Source of the DNA: Photorhabdus bodei
GTDB lineage: Bacteria; Pseudomonadota; Gammaproteobacteria; Enterobacterales; Enterobacteriaceae
Assembly (NCBI RefSeq): GCF_003287735.1
Contig: NZ_NSCM01000043.1
Span: 1-43,421 of the forward strand
DNA: 43,421 nt
Reading direction: 5' to 3'
In this document: piece after piece, positions 1 through 8,611 of the stretch
Layout of the letters: each line of letters opens with the position of its first letter
Position numbering within the stretch: the first letter of the stretch is position 1
Notes under the pieces: model-generated
What the model was told of the DNA's origin: nothing
Database searches by the model: none
What the model saw: only the letters and a program-made list of their open reading frames with translations
Made by a program: the position numbers and the translations under genes

Positions 1-57
1 ATTATTGCCACCAGTACCGGACTGAGCCGGGATAAAATTGAAGCGTTAAAGCATTAA
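1..57 (+). pseudogene. 3' tail of an Rpn-family gene, cut by the window edge
   Basis: The first 19 codons read to a TAA stop and encode the tail IIATSTGLSRDKIEALKH. This is the same as the end of the truncated copy at 187-459 apart from one residue (A for V). The tail is typical of Rpn-family (PD-(D/E)XK, transposase-like) proteins, which are often present in many copies in Photorhabdus. Whether the upstream part is intact cannot be seen. Family assignment is from recall of this C-terminal pattern. Confidence 0.6.
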
Positions 58-78
58 ATTAATCTTCTGTTTCACAGT

Positions 79-108
79 AAAATGCCGATATTCAAGATCG
101 GCATTTTT
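79..108 (+). terminator. Rho-independent terminator after the first Rpn tail
   Basis: An inverted repeat, AATGCCGAT then ATCGGCATT with a short loop, is followed by a T run. It lies about 20 bases after the stop codon at 55-57. An almost identical copy follows the second Rpn tail. Confidence 0.75.
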
Positions 109-186
109 GTTCTTATTCAAGGTGATGACTGTACAGGGGACTTTTACGTTTGCCCGGCGAAGCTGAAACTGGTCAGACTGAAGTAA

Positions 187-459
187 CTATCTCCGGAGCA
201 TGAAACGATGTTGATGACTATTGCAGAAGAGCTTGAACAAAAAGGGCGCGAGCAAGGTATCAAGCAAGGTATCGAGCAAGGTATCGAGCAAGGTATCGAG
301 CAAGGTATTGAGCAAGGTATTGAGCAAGGTATTGAGCAAGGCCGAGAGGAAGGTAAAGTGGAAACGGCTCGTGCCTTATTACGGCATGGCGTGAGTTTGG
401 ACATTATTGTCACCAGTACCGGACTGAGCCGGGATAAAATTGAAGCGTTAAAGCATTAA
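187..459 (+). pseudogene. Truncated Rpn-family gene, C-terminal part only
   Basis: An open frame from 187 to the stop at 457-459 encodes a short acidic, Gln-rich protein (LSPEHETMLMTIAEELEQKG, then GIEQ repeats, then the LSRDKIEALKH tail). An in-frame stop at 184-186 cuts it off, and nothing upstream resembles the roughly 200-residue catalytic domain expected of a full Rpn (YhgA-like) protein. The ATG at 208 would give 83 residues, but its upstream codons LSPEHET also look like family sequence, so the reading frame was once longer. I read it as a decayed 3' fragment left beside a fuller copy ending at 57. A short expressed protein cannot be excluded. Confidence 0.65.
256..339 (+). repeat. Seven 12-bp tandem units coding GIEQ
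   Basis: Seven in-frame units of the type GGTATCGAGCAA encode GIKQ once and then GIEQ six times. The first three GIEQ units use ATC and the last three use ATT for Ile, so the array looks as if it grew by slippage in blocks. Such GxxQ runs form a helical linker before the conserved tail in Rpn-like proteins and commonly vary in number. Confidence 0.9.
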
Positions 460-519
460 ATTAATCTTCTCTTTTACAGCAAAATGCCGATATTCAAGAT
501 CGGCATTTTTGTTCTTATT
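403..519 (+). repeat. Direct repeat of bases 1-117
   Basis: Bases 403-519 repeat bases 1-117 with only a few differences, covering the last 19 codons of the Rpn frame, its stop and the terminator. The offset is 402 bases. This shows a duplication of the gene's 3' end including the terminator. Confidence 0.9.
481..510 (+). terminator. Rho-independent terminator after the second Rpn tail
   Basis: The stem ATGCCGAT / ATCGGCAT with loop ATTCAAG is followed by a T run, about 20 bases after the stop at 457-459. It is a copy of the terminator at 79-108. Confidence 0.75.
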
Positions 520-591
520 AATAGCGTTTTGAAAGGCAGTAGGAAAAGGTTAATAAGGAAAAATAAGAAATATTATTATTCATGATAAAAG

Positions 592-620
592 CAAAAACCC
601 CGTTATTTTCAACGAGGCTT
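592..620 (-). terminator. Rho-independent terminator of the small secreted-protein gene
   Basis: On the minus strand the sequence reads GCCTCGTT, a short loop, AACGGGGT and then a T run. The stem has one mismatch. It lies about 55 bases past the stop codon of the minus-strand gene at 675-950. Confidence 0.65.
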
Positions 621-674
621 GTCATAGTTCTGAAAAAATCTCTAATGAGGATTTTCGGTAGAGTTTATCTTGCT

Positions 675-950
675 TTATATTCCTTCGTAGTAAGCGGAGT
701 AAGCTTTACGTCCATTATATAAACAAGGTTTAACAACTCCTTTAAGATGCCATGTAATATTTATACCATTATGTTTTTGCGTAAATACGCTAGCAAAATT
801 GTTATCAGGATTAACAATATATCTAGTATACGCCAAGCCATTGAAGCCTATATTCTGATTCGGACAGGGAGAAAGATGTGCGTTTGCAGTCCCAATGCTT
901 CCGATTAATGCTGTTGCTAATGCTCCAACTACCAATGATTTCTTGAACAT
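675..950 (-). CDS. Small secreted protein, function unknown
   Basis: This 91-residue protein has a clear Sec signal peptide: MFKK, a hydrophobic stretch, and a cleavage site after ANA at residue 24. The mature part is about 67 residues, aromatic-rich (many Tyr), with two cysteines (C29 and C76) that could form one disulfide in the periplasm or outside the cell. The start is supported by an AAAGGA ribosome-binding site 8-9 bases upstream, and the gene has its own terminator at 592-620, so it is a single-gene unit. I do not recognise the family. Its AT-rich composition matches the host backbone rather than the neighbouring toxin operon. It could be a small exported factor or inhibitor, but nothing in the sequence shows which. 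Confidence 0.75.
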   Translation of the reverse strand: MFKKSLVVGALATALIGSIGTANAHLSPCPNQNIGFNGLAYTRYIVNPDNNFASVFTQKHNGINITWHLKGVVKPCLYNGRKAYSAYYEGI

Positions 951-1297
951 AAAAATTTTCCTTTCAATATTTTAATAACTTTCGTGACTTTATAAATTTC
1001 ACATTAAGTGTATCGCTTTTATAAAATTTGTCAAAATTCTGAAGTTAAAAAATATTTATTTTAATCTTGTTAATATTGGGGTTTTATTTTATAAAACAGG
1101 AAAGTATTTTCTGGGGAATATAAAATTATATGTAATAATGCATGCTAAATCATCACATGGATTATTTACAATTTTAAAATCTGCTTATATTTTTCATTTT
1201 AGATTAGAAATCTAACTTCTTATTTAAAAAAACTCCTCCTACAATATTAAAATCCCTCTGTCGATTAGACAGTTTCTAAAAGGCTCAACTAAACGGA
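951..1297. other. AT-rich intergenic stretch
   Basis: This stretch holds the promoter region of the small secreted-protein gene (minus strand) and the 3' flank of the toxin gene. It is very AT-rich with several A and T runs. I see no gene, RNA or repeat family here. Confidence 0.6.
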
Positions 1298-1322
1298 CAG
1301 AAGGGGCATTTCGCCCCTTCTG
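1298..1322 (-). terminator. Terminator-like hairpin after the toxin gene
   Basis: A perfect 10-bp inverted repeat, CAGAAGGGGC / GCCCCTTCTG with a 5-base loop, lies 19 bases beyond the toxin stop codon. On the minus strand it is followed by GTCCGTTT rather than a clean T run, so it may be a weak terminator or a 3'-end stabiliser. It marks the end of the four-gene operon. Confidence 0.65.
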
Positions 1323-1340
1323 CTGCTTCTCGTGCGACCT

Positions 1341-4300
1341 TTAAGAGATCAGTGATGACGTCAGCATAGCTTGCGAAGCCTGACGGATTTGCGGTAGGTG
1401 GTCGTGGGCACCACCGGTATCAGGGAACGAAGCCATAGCCCCACTCAGCTTCTCCAGGCTCGGCCCCTCTATGTCCGGGACAGCGGCAACGGCATGGGTT
1501 GTGATGATGGGTTGCTTGCTGACCCAGGACAGTTCCATCAGACCTTCCCTGGTGTAACTCCGTTGGGTAAAGCCCTCGACCAGGTGGTCCACGTTGATCA
1601 CCGACGAGGAACCTTCCAGCTCGATTTGCAGATGTCGATGGGCCATAGCCTGATTGCCAAATACCTGACGCACCATCAGGGCCGTTTCGTTGCTGGAATC
1701 GGTTAACATCAAGTCGTCATCGTGGCGGTTCACCAGGATGCTTTCCGGATCAGCCAACGGTAGGATCAGACGGTCTAAGGCTTGGCCCTGGTCGTCGTTA
1801 TCGATGACTATCGTACGGTAATGGGACCACATCGCCTTGCTGAGGCGGTAGATATCGTTATTGGCTCCGCCATGCAGCACCACGCTGTCGACACCGGCAA
1901 TGATCGGTGGCGTTAGATCATCTTTGCTGCCGCCAACTCCTCCGCCTTGAAGCAGAAGGGACGAACCGATGCGCTCCACGCCCGTAAACCTGTTGAGCAT
2001 CTGCGTGTTGCCATCCTTGATCTGATACAGCGCCTGAGTTGTCGGGCTGTACACATACGCTGCCTTCTCGCTGGCGGCGATCCCCACGAAGCGCAGATTA
2101 TTCGAGACAGGGATGCCATTACCCGAAAATATCTGACTGCTGCCGATATCGAACCAGCCTAGTTCCTTGTTGTCCTGCAAGGTCAGTATCCCTTTGGCCT
2201 GCCACTGGTCAGCGAGTTTGGTGAGCGCCTGCGGTAGTTGGACCAAGTTGTTTTGTTGCCAGCCTTTGTCAACGCCAACTAGCTGCAACTCGCCGTTGTT
2301 GGTTCGCAGCAAGATCTCGCCCTTGACCGTAATCAGGCGCATGCCGGTATCGACCTGTTGCGCCGCCTTGAGATGTAATTCGGGCGTCAACTCACTGGCA
2401 GCGGGAAGTTGCGCCGAGGTGCTAAGTGCTTGGTCGGTGCCAAAGGCCGCGGCCAACGCATTTACAGTCATAGTTGGTTGGCGATACAGCTTGCCACTTT
2501 CGGGTTCGAAGAGCCGCGCGGAAGCGCCATCTGTTTCGAATCCCAGAAATTGCAACGATTTACCCAACAGTGCCGCTGAAGCTACCACCACTTGGCCGTT
2601 GTGGTACCACACCGGCAGTAGGTTTTTGCCGTCGGTGCCCTTGATCCCGAACACTGCCAGAGTGGTGCTGCCGTCGGTAATGTTAGCCAGATCCTGCCAC
2701 CAGTGGGTACGCCCCTTGAGCCAATGCTCATTAACCGCTTCATAGTTAAGCTGCCCCTGCGCATCGAGCCGGGCCACACGCCCATCCTCGGTGATGGCGA
2801 GCAGGCTACCATTCAGGTTGACCAGATTAGCCAACGCTGGCGTGCTGATGCGTAATGCGCTGGGATGATTGGCATTGAGAACAGTCTGGCCGGGACCTTC
2901 CTGACGGAACAGAGCTTTTTGTTCCTTGCTGTAGAAGAAGAATACTTCTGTACCAGCAGGGCGGGGAATGCTGCCTGCCAACACGAGATCGGCCGGGATC
3001 GGCCAGGCGCTGCGGGCTTGTTCGTATGCTTCAAAATGCAAGGTCTGATCCGGCGGTGGTGCCAGATTTGGCTTGATCAGCATCAGCGTCCCATTGCTGG
3101 TGCGTATCCAGTAGCGATGCGCCACGCCAGCCGCATCCACGCCGAACACCGTGACCAGCGCCGCACTGGTCGGTTGGATCAGCCGTGCGCTCAGCGTATA
3201 CGTCGGAGTTTCACGTTGAATGCTATCGTTCTCGTAGCCCTGGAGTATAGTCTTGAGCTCATCACTATGCAGGCCGGTACGTGCCGAAAGCTGGAGTAGC
3301 GCATCATCACCCACCGCACTGACTAACTCCATTCGGTCACCGAGGAGCCGATAGCTCAGTTCAGCTTCTTTCCCTTTTAGCTGATAACGGCGCGCCAGAT
3401 AGACCGCATCCCCCTCTTGCCATAGCCGACTGATCTGGCCCGCACTCTGGTTGAACCAAGGCTCAAACTGCGCGTCGACCTGTCCAGTGGCGATGTCTAC
3501 CCGCCACGCCGCCGCGTTGTCGGCATCGTAAAAATAGGCATGGCTGCCCATCACCGCACCCAGTTGGGCATGTCTGGCCTGTTTGTGGAGGGTGTCGGTG
3601 AACAACATCCGCTTGTTGGCTACGTCGTAGAATGCCTGACCAACATTATGCCCATTGTGGTTGTAGTTCTCCACCACCACATACTGCCCGTGTAACTGAT
3701 GCGCCTTGGCTAGATCGTTCAGATGCTGCTCGATGCTATGGCTCGGCACCTGCCACTTGCTCGCATCTTCGCTTATCACCTGAGTTGTCAGGTCGGAGAA
3801 GTTGACTTCGCGCACCTCGCCCTTGCGGTTGACCACCAGCACTTGCTCTTTCCGGTCTGAATCGAGTTCGACCACCACTCCACCAACTACCAGTCGGTTC
3901 TTCGACACACTAATACTGTCACTGGCGAGCTGGCTGCTGTCGATGATCCAGCGCGACGGCGCACTGCCGACCAGATTGTGCGGGACATCGCTCGTGAGCT
4001 TCACGCTGGTGCCTTCGTTCAGCCCGATTAGGTACTCGCCACCGGCACCCTTGATTTCGTAATGCAGGTAGCCATGCAATTCCTTGGGCAGCTCGGGTGC
4101 TATCAGTTGCCGGTTGCGCTGGTCGAGCACCACTTCGATTGGTGTCGCCACATACTCCTGATGAATCCTACGAATCGTCACCTCCCCCGGAAAGATGTAG
4201 AAGTCATAGTCGAGCCGCTTATCCTCTTCAAGCCTACGGATCACATCAAAACCGGCATCATGACGCGTAGTTGCGCCAGGGAGCTGCATGTATTCGTAAC

Positions 4301-7300
4301 TGATGAAGGACTTTGGGGTACCGGGCAGGATCAGCACATTGCTGTCGCTGTGGTCGAGTCTGTGGGAAACGTCCTTGTAACCGATTCCACTGCGCACCTC
4401 GATTGCTTGGCTGCGGTCATGGACCATCTTTGGAAAGTCGCCGATCCAGAAGAAATAATTGATTCTTCCTGAACCGGTAGAACCCGAATGGGTGCGGTAA
4501 ATGTACTGACTGTCGAAGTCGATCTGATTCTTGCGCAAATCCAGGGTTTTTATCACAGCCCCAGCCAGGGGCACCAGCACTTTCTTTTCGTTGTCATACC
4601 GATATCCATTGCCTTTATAGGCATTGTCGAGCGTGTTGAAGTAACGGCCTACCGCCTTGGCATCCTCGGCAACCGCACCAAAGGCTTGCGCCAGTGCCGT
4701 AAAGCCCACTGCGAGCCCGCCAAGGATCACTCCTCCAGAACCGAGCACAGCGCCCGCTGTTGAGGCACCGACCAAACCAGCTCCCACTCCGGCTGTACCA
4801 GTGACGAAGCTAGCCGAGTCGAACGCAAGCTGGGTACCGAACACCGCCTTCTGCACATCGTTCTCAGCGTGGGCCAGCTCATAAGCATCCAGGCCGACCA
4901 TAGCGCCGCCAAACAGTACGCCTGCGCCTTCATTGACGGTGTGCCCCAGGATGGAGGTAAAGTCCTTGAGTGAAGTTTCGGCGGCCACCACTTCGCTGCG
5001 CAACGCCGTACGCACCAGTTCGGTGACCTTAGTCACGTCCTGTACGCCACCGTGAGCCATCTGGATAAGATTGAGATAGCTGTGGACCTTGAGAGCGGTG
5101 GACAGATCAGGCGAAGCGATACCACGTGCCGCATCGTTGCGGTTCTTGTCGGCAAACCATTGGATCAATGTCTGTATCGCAAACCCGGCGTTTAGCCCAT
5201 CAACTGGAGCTGCTTCGCCGATACCGCCTTTGGGCTGTATCTGGCCGTGTTCGAGGGTGAAATGTTGGCCTAGGGTGAGCACGTGTTCATCGACAAAGCG
5301 GCGGAATTCGATAAAGGTGGCATCGCCGCTGCTCACCCAACGGGTCTCTTTGGGTTGGTCGCGATTGATGAACTGGATTCGATAGCGGCCTTCGCCCTGG
5401 TCCTCGGTATTGCCAATCACCGGCATCCAGTGCTGGTCAAGGTTGTTTTCTTGGGCGAGCTGTGTACTGGCCTCGGCGAACCTTGCTCCCCACTGTTCGG
5501 CATCGAGGGTCGCCAATGCAGTGTGCAACCGGGTGTCCTTGGCAATCCGTACCTGGGTGTTAACCGTCTGCTCAACCTGCCGCCGTTGCTCTATGACCGT
5601 GGTTAGTTCATCGGGGCGGGTCAGGTCAGCGACGTTCAGGTCGTTACCCACCGGCACCTTTGCCATCTTGCTGGCATCGATCTCCACCAAGTTGAAGATA
5701 GGGGCTAACTCGCTGCCAAGCGAACCGTAGTGGGCGGCCAGTTTGCGTCCCACCAAGTGATTCTTCATGGCTTGGAAGAAGCTGCTTGTATTGTTGAAGG
5801 CAAAAATCCCGACATTAGGATCATAGAAATAGTAACGGCGTCCTTCGAGTCCGACCGTACTTCCCACCATCATCGAGTGATTTGGGGTATTGAGCGCGAA
5901 CGTTGAGGTCTTGGTCGCCTTTTCCAGCAGGGAAACCACTTCGGACAATTTGACCTTCCCCCGCGCCGTTGACGCCTGTACGGCCTCAACGTTATCGGAG
6001 TGCAATTTAATCAGACTGTTTTTCAGCAGCGTGGAACTGTCTGCGTGGGGATCGGCGGCAGCCAGGAAGAGTTTTTCCACCAGACTGTTGATACCCGCTT
6101 CGCTGTTGTTAGCCAGCGCCACCGCCATCGCTCTGACCAAGGGGTAGCAGCGGCCGCCGGACTTGTCGCCGACCAGCGACAGATAAAAGTCCTGTGGCAC
6201 CAGACGGTCGAAGCTACTACCAGCGCGATGAAAACCCTCGCTGTACACTGCCGTCCACTTCAATACCTTGTCGATGTACTCTGCCTGGCTGGTTTCAGTG
6301 ATGTGAGTACTCAAGGCACCTTGCTGCTCAGGAGTGAGCTGGCCTTTGAGAAACAGGATCTTCATCTCCAAGGCTGACATCTTGTCGTACATCCCAGGGA
6401 TGCTAATATCGCGGAAGTTACGCTGACCATCGGTAAACGCGGTTCCATGCACACGATATTGGTAAGCTTCGGCGATCGCATAACGCTCGCCCACACTACT
6501 GGTATGCTCCGGTCCACTGTTCTGAATGGATATATTGTCGATCCACACCACGGCAGCCATGCCGTCCTTGGACTTGATCTGTTGCCATAACCAGCTTTGT
6601 TCGACGAAGCCCGCTTCACGCAGAACCGTATCGTATTGCGCCTTGTAATACTCCAGAGTGATATTAATCTGTTTTATCTGTTGGTCGATCAGGTTGTGCT
6701 GAGAGGTATTGCGTTGCTCCTCATAGAGTTTGCTTCGTTTGTCTACTAGCTGCTTGATATCCGCGTTGATCCTGTCGTCAACTTCGGCATGTAACTTAGT
6801 CCACGCGGCAATTGCTGGATGATCAGGAGAAAATTCACCCTCTGTGTATACACCATCGGTGATCCCTTCGACTGACACCCCGAACTGGGCAGCGACTTTC
6901 TTTAGTCGTTGGTGAACTTGCTCACGGTAAGTGGCGAATTGAGCTTGGTTGCGTTTAACCACTTGGCTGTCCGCGATCTGGATCGAGAGCGGTTCTTCAC
7001 CGCCGCGCCGCTTTGTCCAGCTCATCTGGCCGTCTTGCTGATACTCCTGGCGCTGGAACACCAATTGCCATTCACCATTGACATACTGCATGTACGCCAC
7101 GGCGAGGCTTTTGGTGGTGGCCGCTACCCGGTAATCTTTGTAGTCCACTGCCATCACCACGTTATCGTATAGCAACGAACTATTGACTCTGCCGTCGTGG
7201 TAGATCCGGTAGGTGTTGGCATCGAGGCTGGTCACCACCACCGAACTGCCCGATAGCGTTCCGGTAAATAGAAAGCTCTCCGCGATCTCATGCTTAGGAA

Positions 7301-8516
7301 TGTCTACGTAGGCTGGTGATGCATTGGCCTGGTCGGCGCTGTCGTAGTTGAGAAAATACGCTGGTATGCTGTTAACGCTTGTTGCTACATCATCATTAGC
7401 GCTTCGATCGGTGTATTCGAGCTCGTACAAGCCTGATCGGATTTTCACTAGCTGGGCGTTCCCTTCCGCCGGGAGACTCCCCGACCTGATTAATGTCTCG
7501 GCACTGATGGTGTTGGATTTGGCGAACAACACAGGATCGGCGGTGAACTGATGGATGTCGGCGCTGCTCTGACGAGGCTCGGAACCGCCACTCATGGGCA
7601 CCAGCTTCCCCTTGAGCTCGCTATCCCGTAGTGCTTGTGAGAGCAACGCTGGAATGTGTACATCGTACCCGCGCGTCTGCAAGGTATACGTCAGGGCTTT
7701 CTCGATTGGAATATCGGTAAGTAAGGACTGTGTACCCGCTGCGGCAATCAGTTGTGCTCGGGACTGACCGTGACTGCTCGATCCACCCTCGGCTGTTTCA
7801 GAGTAGGAAATGCCTTTGCCCACGCGATACATACCAGTCGGGGTGTGTTCGACAAAGGCTGTCGCTGGTAACAGTTCGCTAAGCTTTGCGCTGATGGTTT
7901 GAGCATGCTCGACCCCGGCTCTGGAAAGGTAGATCACGGCTTGGTCGGTACGGCTGCCCAGATTTTTCGGCCCCATGATCTTGGCCTGTTCCAGCCAGCC
8001 GCGATTGTCATCATTGAACAACTGGGGCAACGCCCGGGCAAGCAAGTTGAAATGCGCCTTGCTAACGTTGATGGTCAGCCGCGCACCAAGCTTGCCGCGG
8101 GCACCATAACGTTGCGCAAAATCCTTGGGCAGCATCCGGAAAGCTTCGGCATTGCCTAGGGCGTCATCCGTTTGCGAAGATAGCGCTGTTTTCTCATTGC
8201 CTTGTACCAAGATGTCGACTGTCGTGATGCGTGTCGTCAGTGTTTTGATATAACTGACAAATGCCTGTTGCTCGTTTTTGTCGAGGCTACTGATGCCGAC
8301 CGGTCTGTCATTACTGTAGCGCCAATAAGCGTTGCTCTCCAGCGCCCGTTCCAGCATTTTCTGTTGCTGGAGCAATTCGGGACTCCACTTGCGACCATTT
8401 TCACGGAACCCCTTCTTGATCTCTTGGACCAGCATTTGGATTTTCGGTTTGCTCCTCATCTCTCTAAAGGTCGCTTGCGCGGACGCGAGCAGCGATTGAT
8501 AGCTGTTATTGGGCAT
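1341..8516 (-). CDS. mcf2: Mcf2-like insecticidal toxin
   Basis: This 2391-residue protein is a multidomain secreted toxin, close to the roughly 2388 residues I recall for Photorhabdus Mcf2. Residues about 60-300 resemble the HopA1/HrmA type III effector family (KLGARLTINV, AVIYLS, GISYSETAEG, SSHGQSR). About 780-910 look like a C58 (YopT-like) cysteine protease as in MARTX MCF effector domains, with GGRCYPLV (C790), NHSMMVG (H880) and YYFYDPNVG (D899). About 1180-1560 match the TcdA/TcdB pore-forming domain, with a Gly/Ala-rich hydrophobic stretch at about 1230-1270. The C-terminus (about 2210-2310) holds a degenerate RTX-like module (HGGANNDIYRL, RHDDDLMLT), the expected type I export signal. 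The start has an AAGGAG site at 8523-8529. The gene is last in an operon with its exporters; 95 bases separate it from the upstream ABC gene. Mcf2 identity is from domain order and size, not a search. Confidence 0.87.
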   Translation of the reverse strand: MPNNSYQSLLASAQATFREMRSKPKIQMLVQEIKKGFRENGRKWSPELLQQQKMLERALESNAYWRYSNDRPVGISSLDKNEQQAFVSYIKTLTTRITTVDILVQGNEKTALSSQTDDALGNAEAFRMLPKDFAQRYGARGKLGARLTINVSKAHFNLLARALPQLFNDDNRGWLEQAKIMGPKNLGSRTDQAVIYLSRAGVEHAQTISAKLSELLPATAFVEHTPTGMYRVGKGISYSETAEGGSSSHGQSRAQLIAAAGTQSLLTDIPIEKALTYTLQTRGYDVHIPALLSQALRDSELKGKLVPMSGGSEPRQSSADIHQFTADPVLFAKSNTISAETLIRSGSLPAEGNAQLVKIRSGLYELEYTDRSANDDVATSVNSIPAYFLNYDSADQANASPAYVDIPKHEIAESFLFTGTLSGSSVVVTSLDANTYRIYHDGRVNSSLLYDNVVMAVDYKDYRVAATTKSLAVAYMQYVNGEWQLVFQRQEYQQDGQMSWTKRRGGEEPLSIQIADSQVVKRNQAQFATYREQVHQRLKKVAAQFGVSVEGITDGVYTEGEFSPDHPAIAAWTKLHAEVDDRINADIKQLVDKRSKLYEEQRNTSQHNLIDQQIKQINITLEYYKAQYDTVLREAGFVEQSWLWQQIKSKDGMAAVVWIDNISIQNSGPEHTSSVGERYAIAEAYQYRVHGTAFTDGQRNFRDISIPGMYDKMSALEMKILFLKGQLTPEQQGALSTHITETSQAEYIDKVLKWTAVYSEGFHRAGSSFDRLVPQDFYLSLVGDKSGGRCYPLVRAMAVALANNSEAGINSLVEKLFLAAADPHADSSTLLKNSLIKLHSDNVEAVQASTARGKVKLSEVVSLLEKATKTSTFALNTPNHSMMVGSTVGLEGRRYYFYDPNVGIFAFNNTSSFFQAMKNHLVGRKLAAHYGSLGSELAPIFNLVEIDASKMAKVPVGNDLNVADLTRPDELTTVIEQRRQVEQTVNTQVRIAKDTRLHTALATLDAEQWGARFAEASTQLAQENNLDQHWMPVIGNTEDQGEGRYRIQFINRDQPKETRWVSSGDATFIEFRRFVDEHVLTLGQHFTLEHGQIQPKGGIGEAAPVDGLNAGFAIQTLIQWFADKNRNDAARGIASPDLSTALKVHSYLNLIQMAHGGVQDVTKVTELVRTALRSEVVAAETSLKDFTSILGHTVNEGAGVLFGGAMVGLDAYELAHAENDVQKAVFGTQLAFDSASFVTGTAGVGAGLVGASTAGAVLGSGGVILGGLAVGFTALAQAFGAVAEDAKAVGRYFNTLDNAYKGNGYRYDNEKKVLVPLAGAVIKTLDLRKNQIDFDSQYIYRTHSGSTGSGRINYFFWIGDFPKMVHDRSQAIEVRSGIGYKDVSHRLDHSDSNVLILPGTPKSFISYEYMQLPGATTRHDAGFDVIRRLEEDKRLDYDFYIFPGEVTIRRIHQEYVATPIEVVLDQRNRQLIAPELPKELHGYLHYEIKGAGGEYLIGLNEGTSVKLTSDVPHNLVGSAPSRWIIDSSQLASDSISVSKNRLVVGGVVVELDSDRKEQVLVVNRKGEVREVNFSDLTTQVISEDASKWQVPSHSIEQHLNDLAKAHQLHGQYVVVENYNHNGHNVGQAFYDVANKRMLFTDTLHKQARHAQLGAVMGSHAYFYDADNAAAWRVDIATGQVDAQFEPWFNQSAGQISRLWQEGDAVYLARRYQLKGKEAELSYRLLGDRMELVSAVGDDALLQLSARTGLHSDELKTILQGYENDSIQRETPTYTLSARLIQPTSAALVTVFGVDAAGVAHRYWIRTSNGTLMLIKPNLAPPPDQTLHFEAYEQARSAWPIPADLVLAGSIPRPAGTEVFFFYSKEQKALFRQEGPGQTVLNANHPSALRISTPALANLVNLNGSLLAITEDGRVARLDAQGQLNYEAVNEHWLKGRTHWWQDLANITDGSTTLAVFGIKGTDGKNLLPVWYHNGQVVVASAALLGKSLQFLGFETDGASARLFEPESGKLYRQPTMTVNALAAAFGTDQALSTSAQLPAASELTPELHLKAAQQVDTGMRLITVKGEILLRTNNGELQLVGVDKGWQQNNLVQLPQALTKLADQWQAKGILTLQDNKELGWFDIGSSQIFSGNGIPVSNNLRFVGIAASEKAAYVYSPTTQALYQIKDGNTQMLNRFTGVERIGSSLLLQGGGVGGSKDDLTPPIIAGVDSVVLHGGANNDIYRLSKAMWSHYRTIVIDNDDQGQALDRLILPLADPESILVNRHDDDLMLTDSSNETALMVRQVFGNQAMAHRHLQIELEGSSSVINVDHLVEGFTQRSYTREGLMELSWVSKQPIITTHAVAAVPDIEGPSLEKLSGAMASFPDTGGAHDHLPQIRQASQAMLTSSLIS

Positions 8517-8585
8517 AATGGTTCTCCTTAGGAAAATCCTACTTTGATATTTACGGATTACAACGCTTCAAGAATGGCTGGTTAT

Positions 8586-8605
8586 GGCGGACACGGTTGG
8601 CCGCC
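8586..8605 (-). other. Small hairpin between exporter and toxin genes
   Basis: GGCGG and CCGCC flank a 10-base loop just after the stop codon of the second ABC gene and about 70 bases before the toxin start. It lacks a T run. It could protect or attenuate part of the operon mRNA; the role is a guess. Confidence 0.35.
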
Positions 8606-8611
8606 TGTGAT

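Noticed and set aside
144..413. A minus-strand frame rich in SIPC repeats
   Set aside because: It is the antisense reading of the GIEQ-coding array in the Rpn fragment.
2167..2745. A 192-codon plus-strand frame opposite the toxin gene
   Set aside because: It is an antisense shadow of the toxin reading frame, with no ribosome site and no family resemblance. Other long frames opposite the toxin and exporter genes were rejected for the same reason.
1341..8516. The toxin as a MARTX protein or a lymphostatin/TcdB-type glycosyltransferase
   Set aside because: No long RTX arrays and no clear DXD glycosyltransferase domain are seen. Domain order and length fit Mcf2 better.
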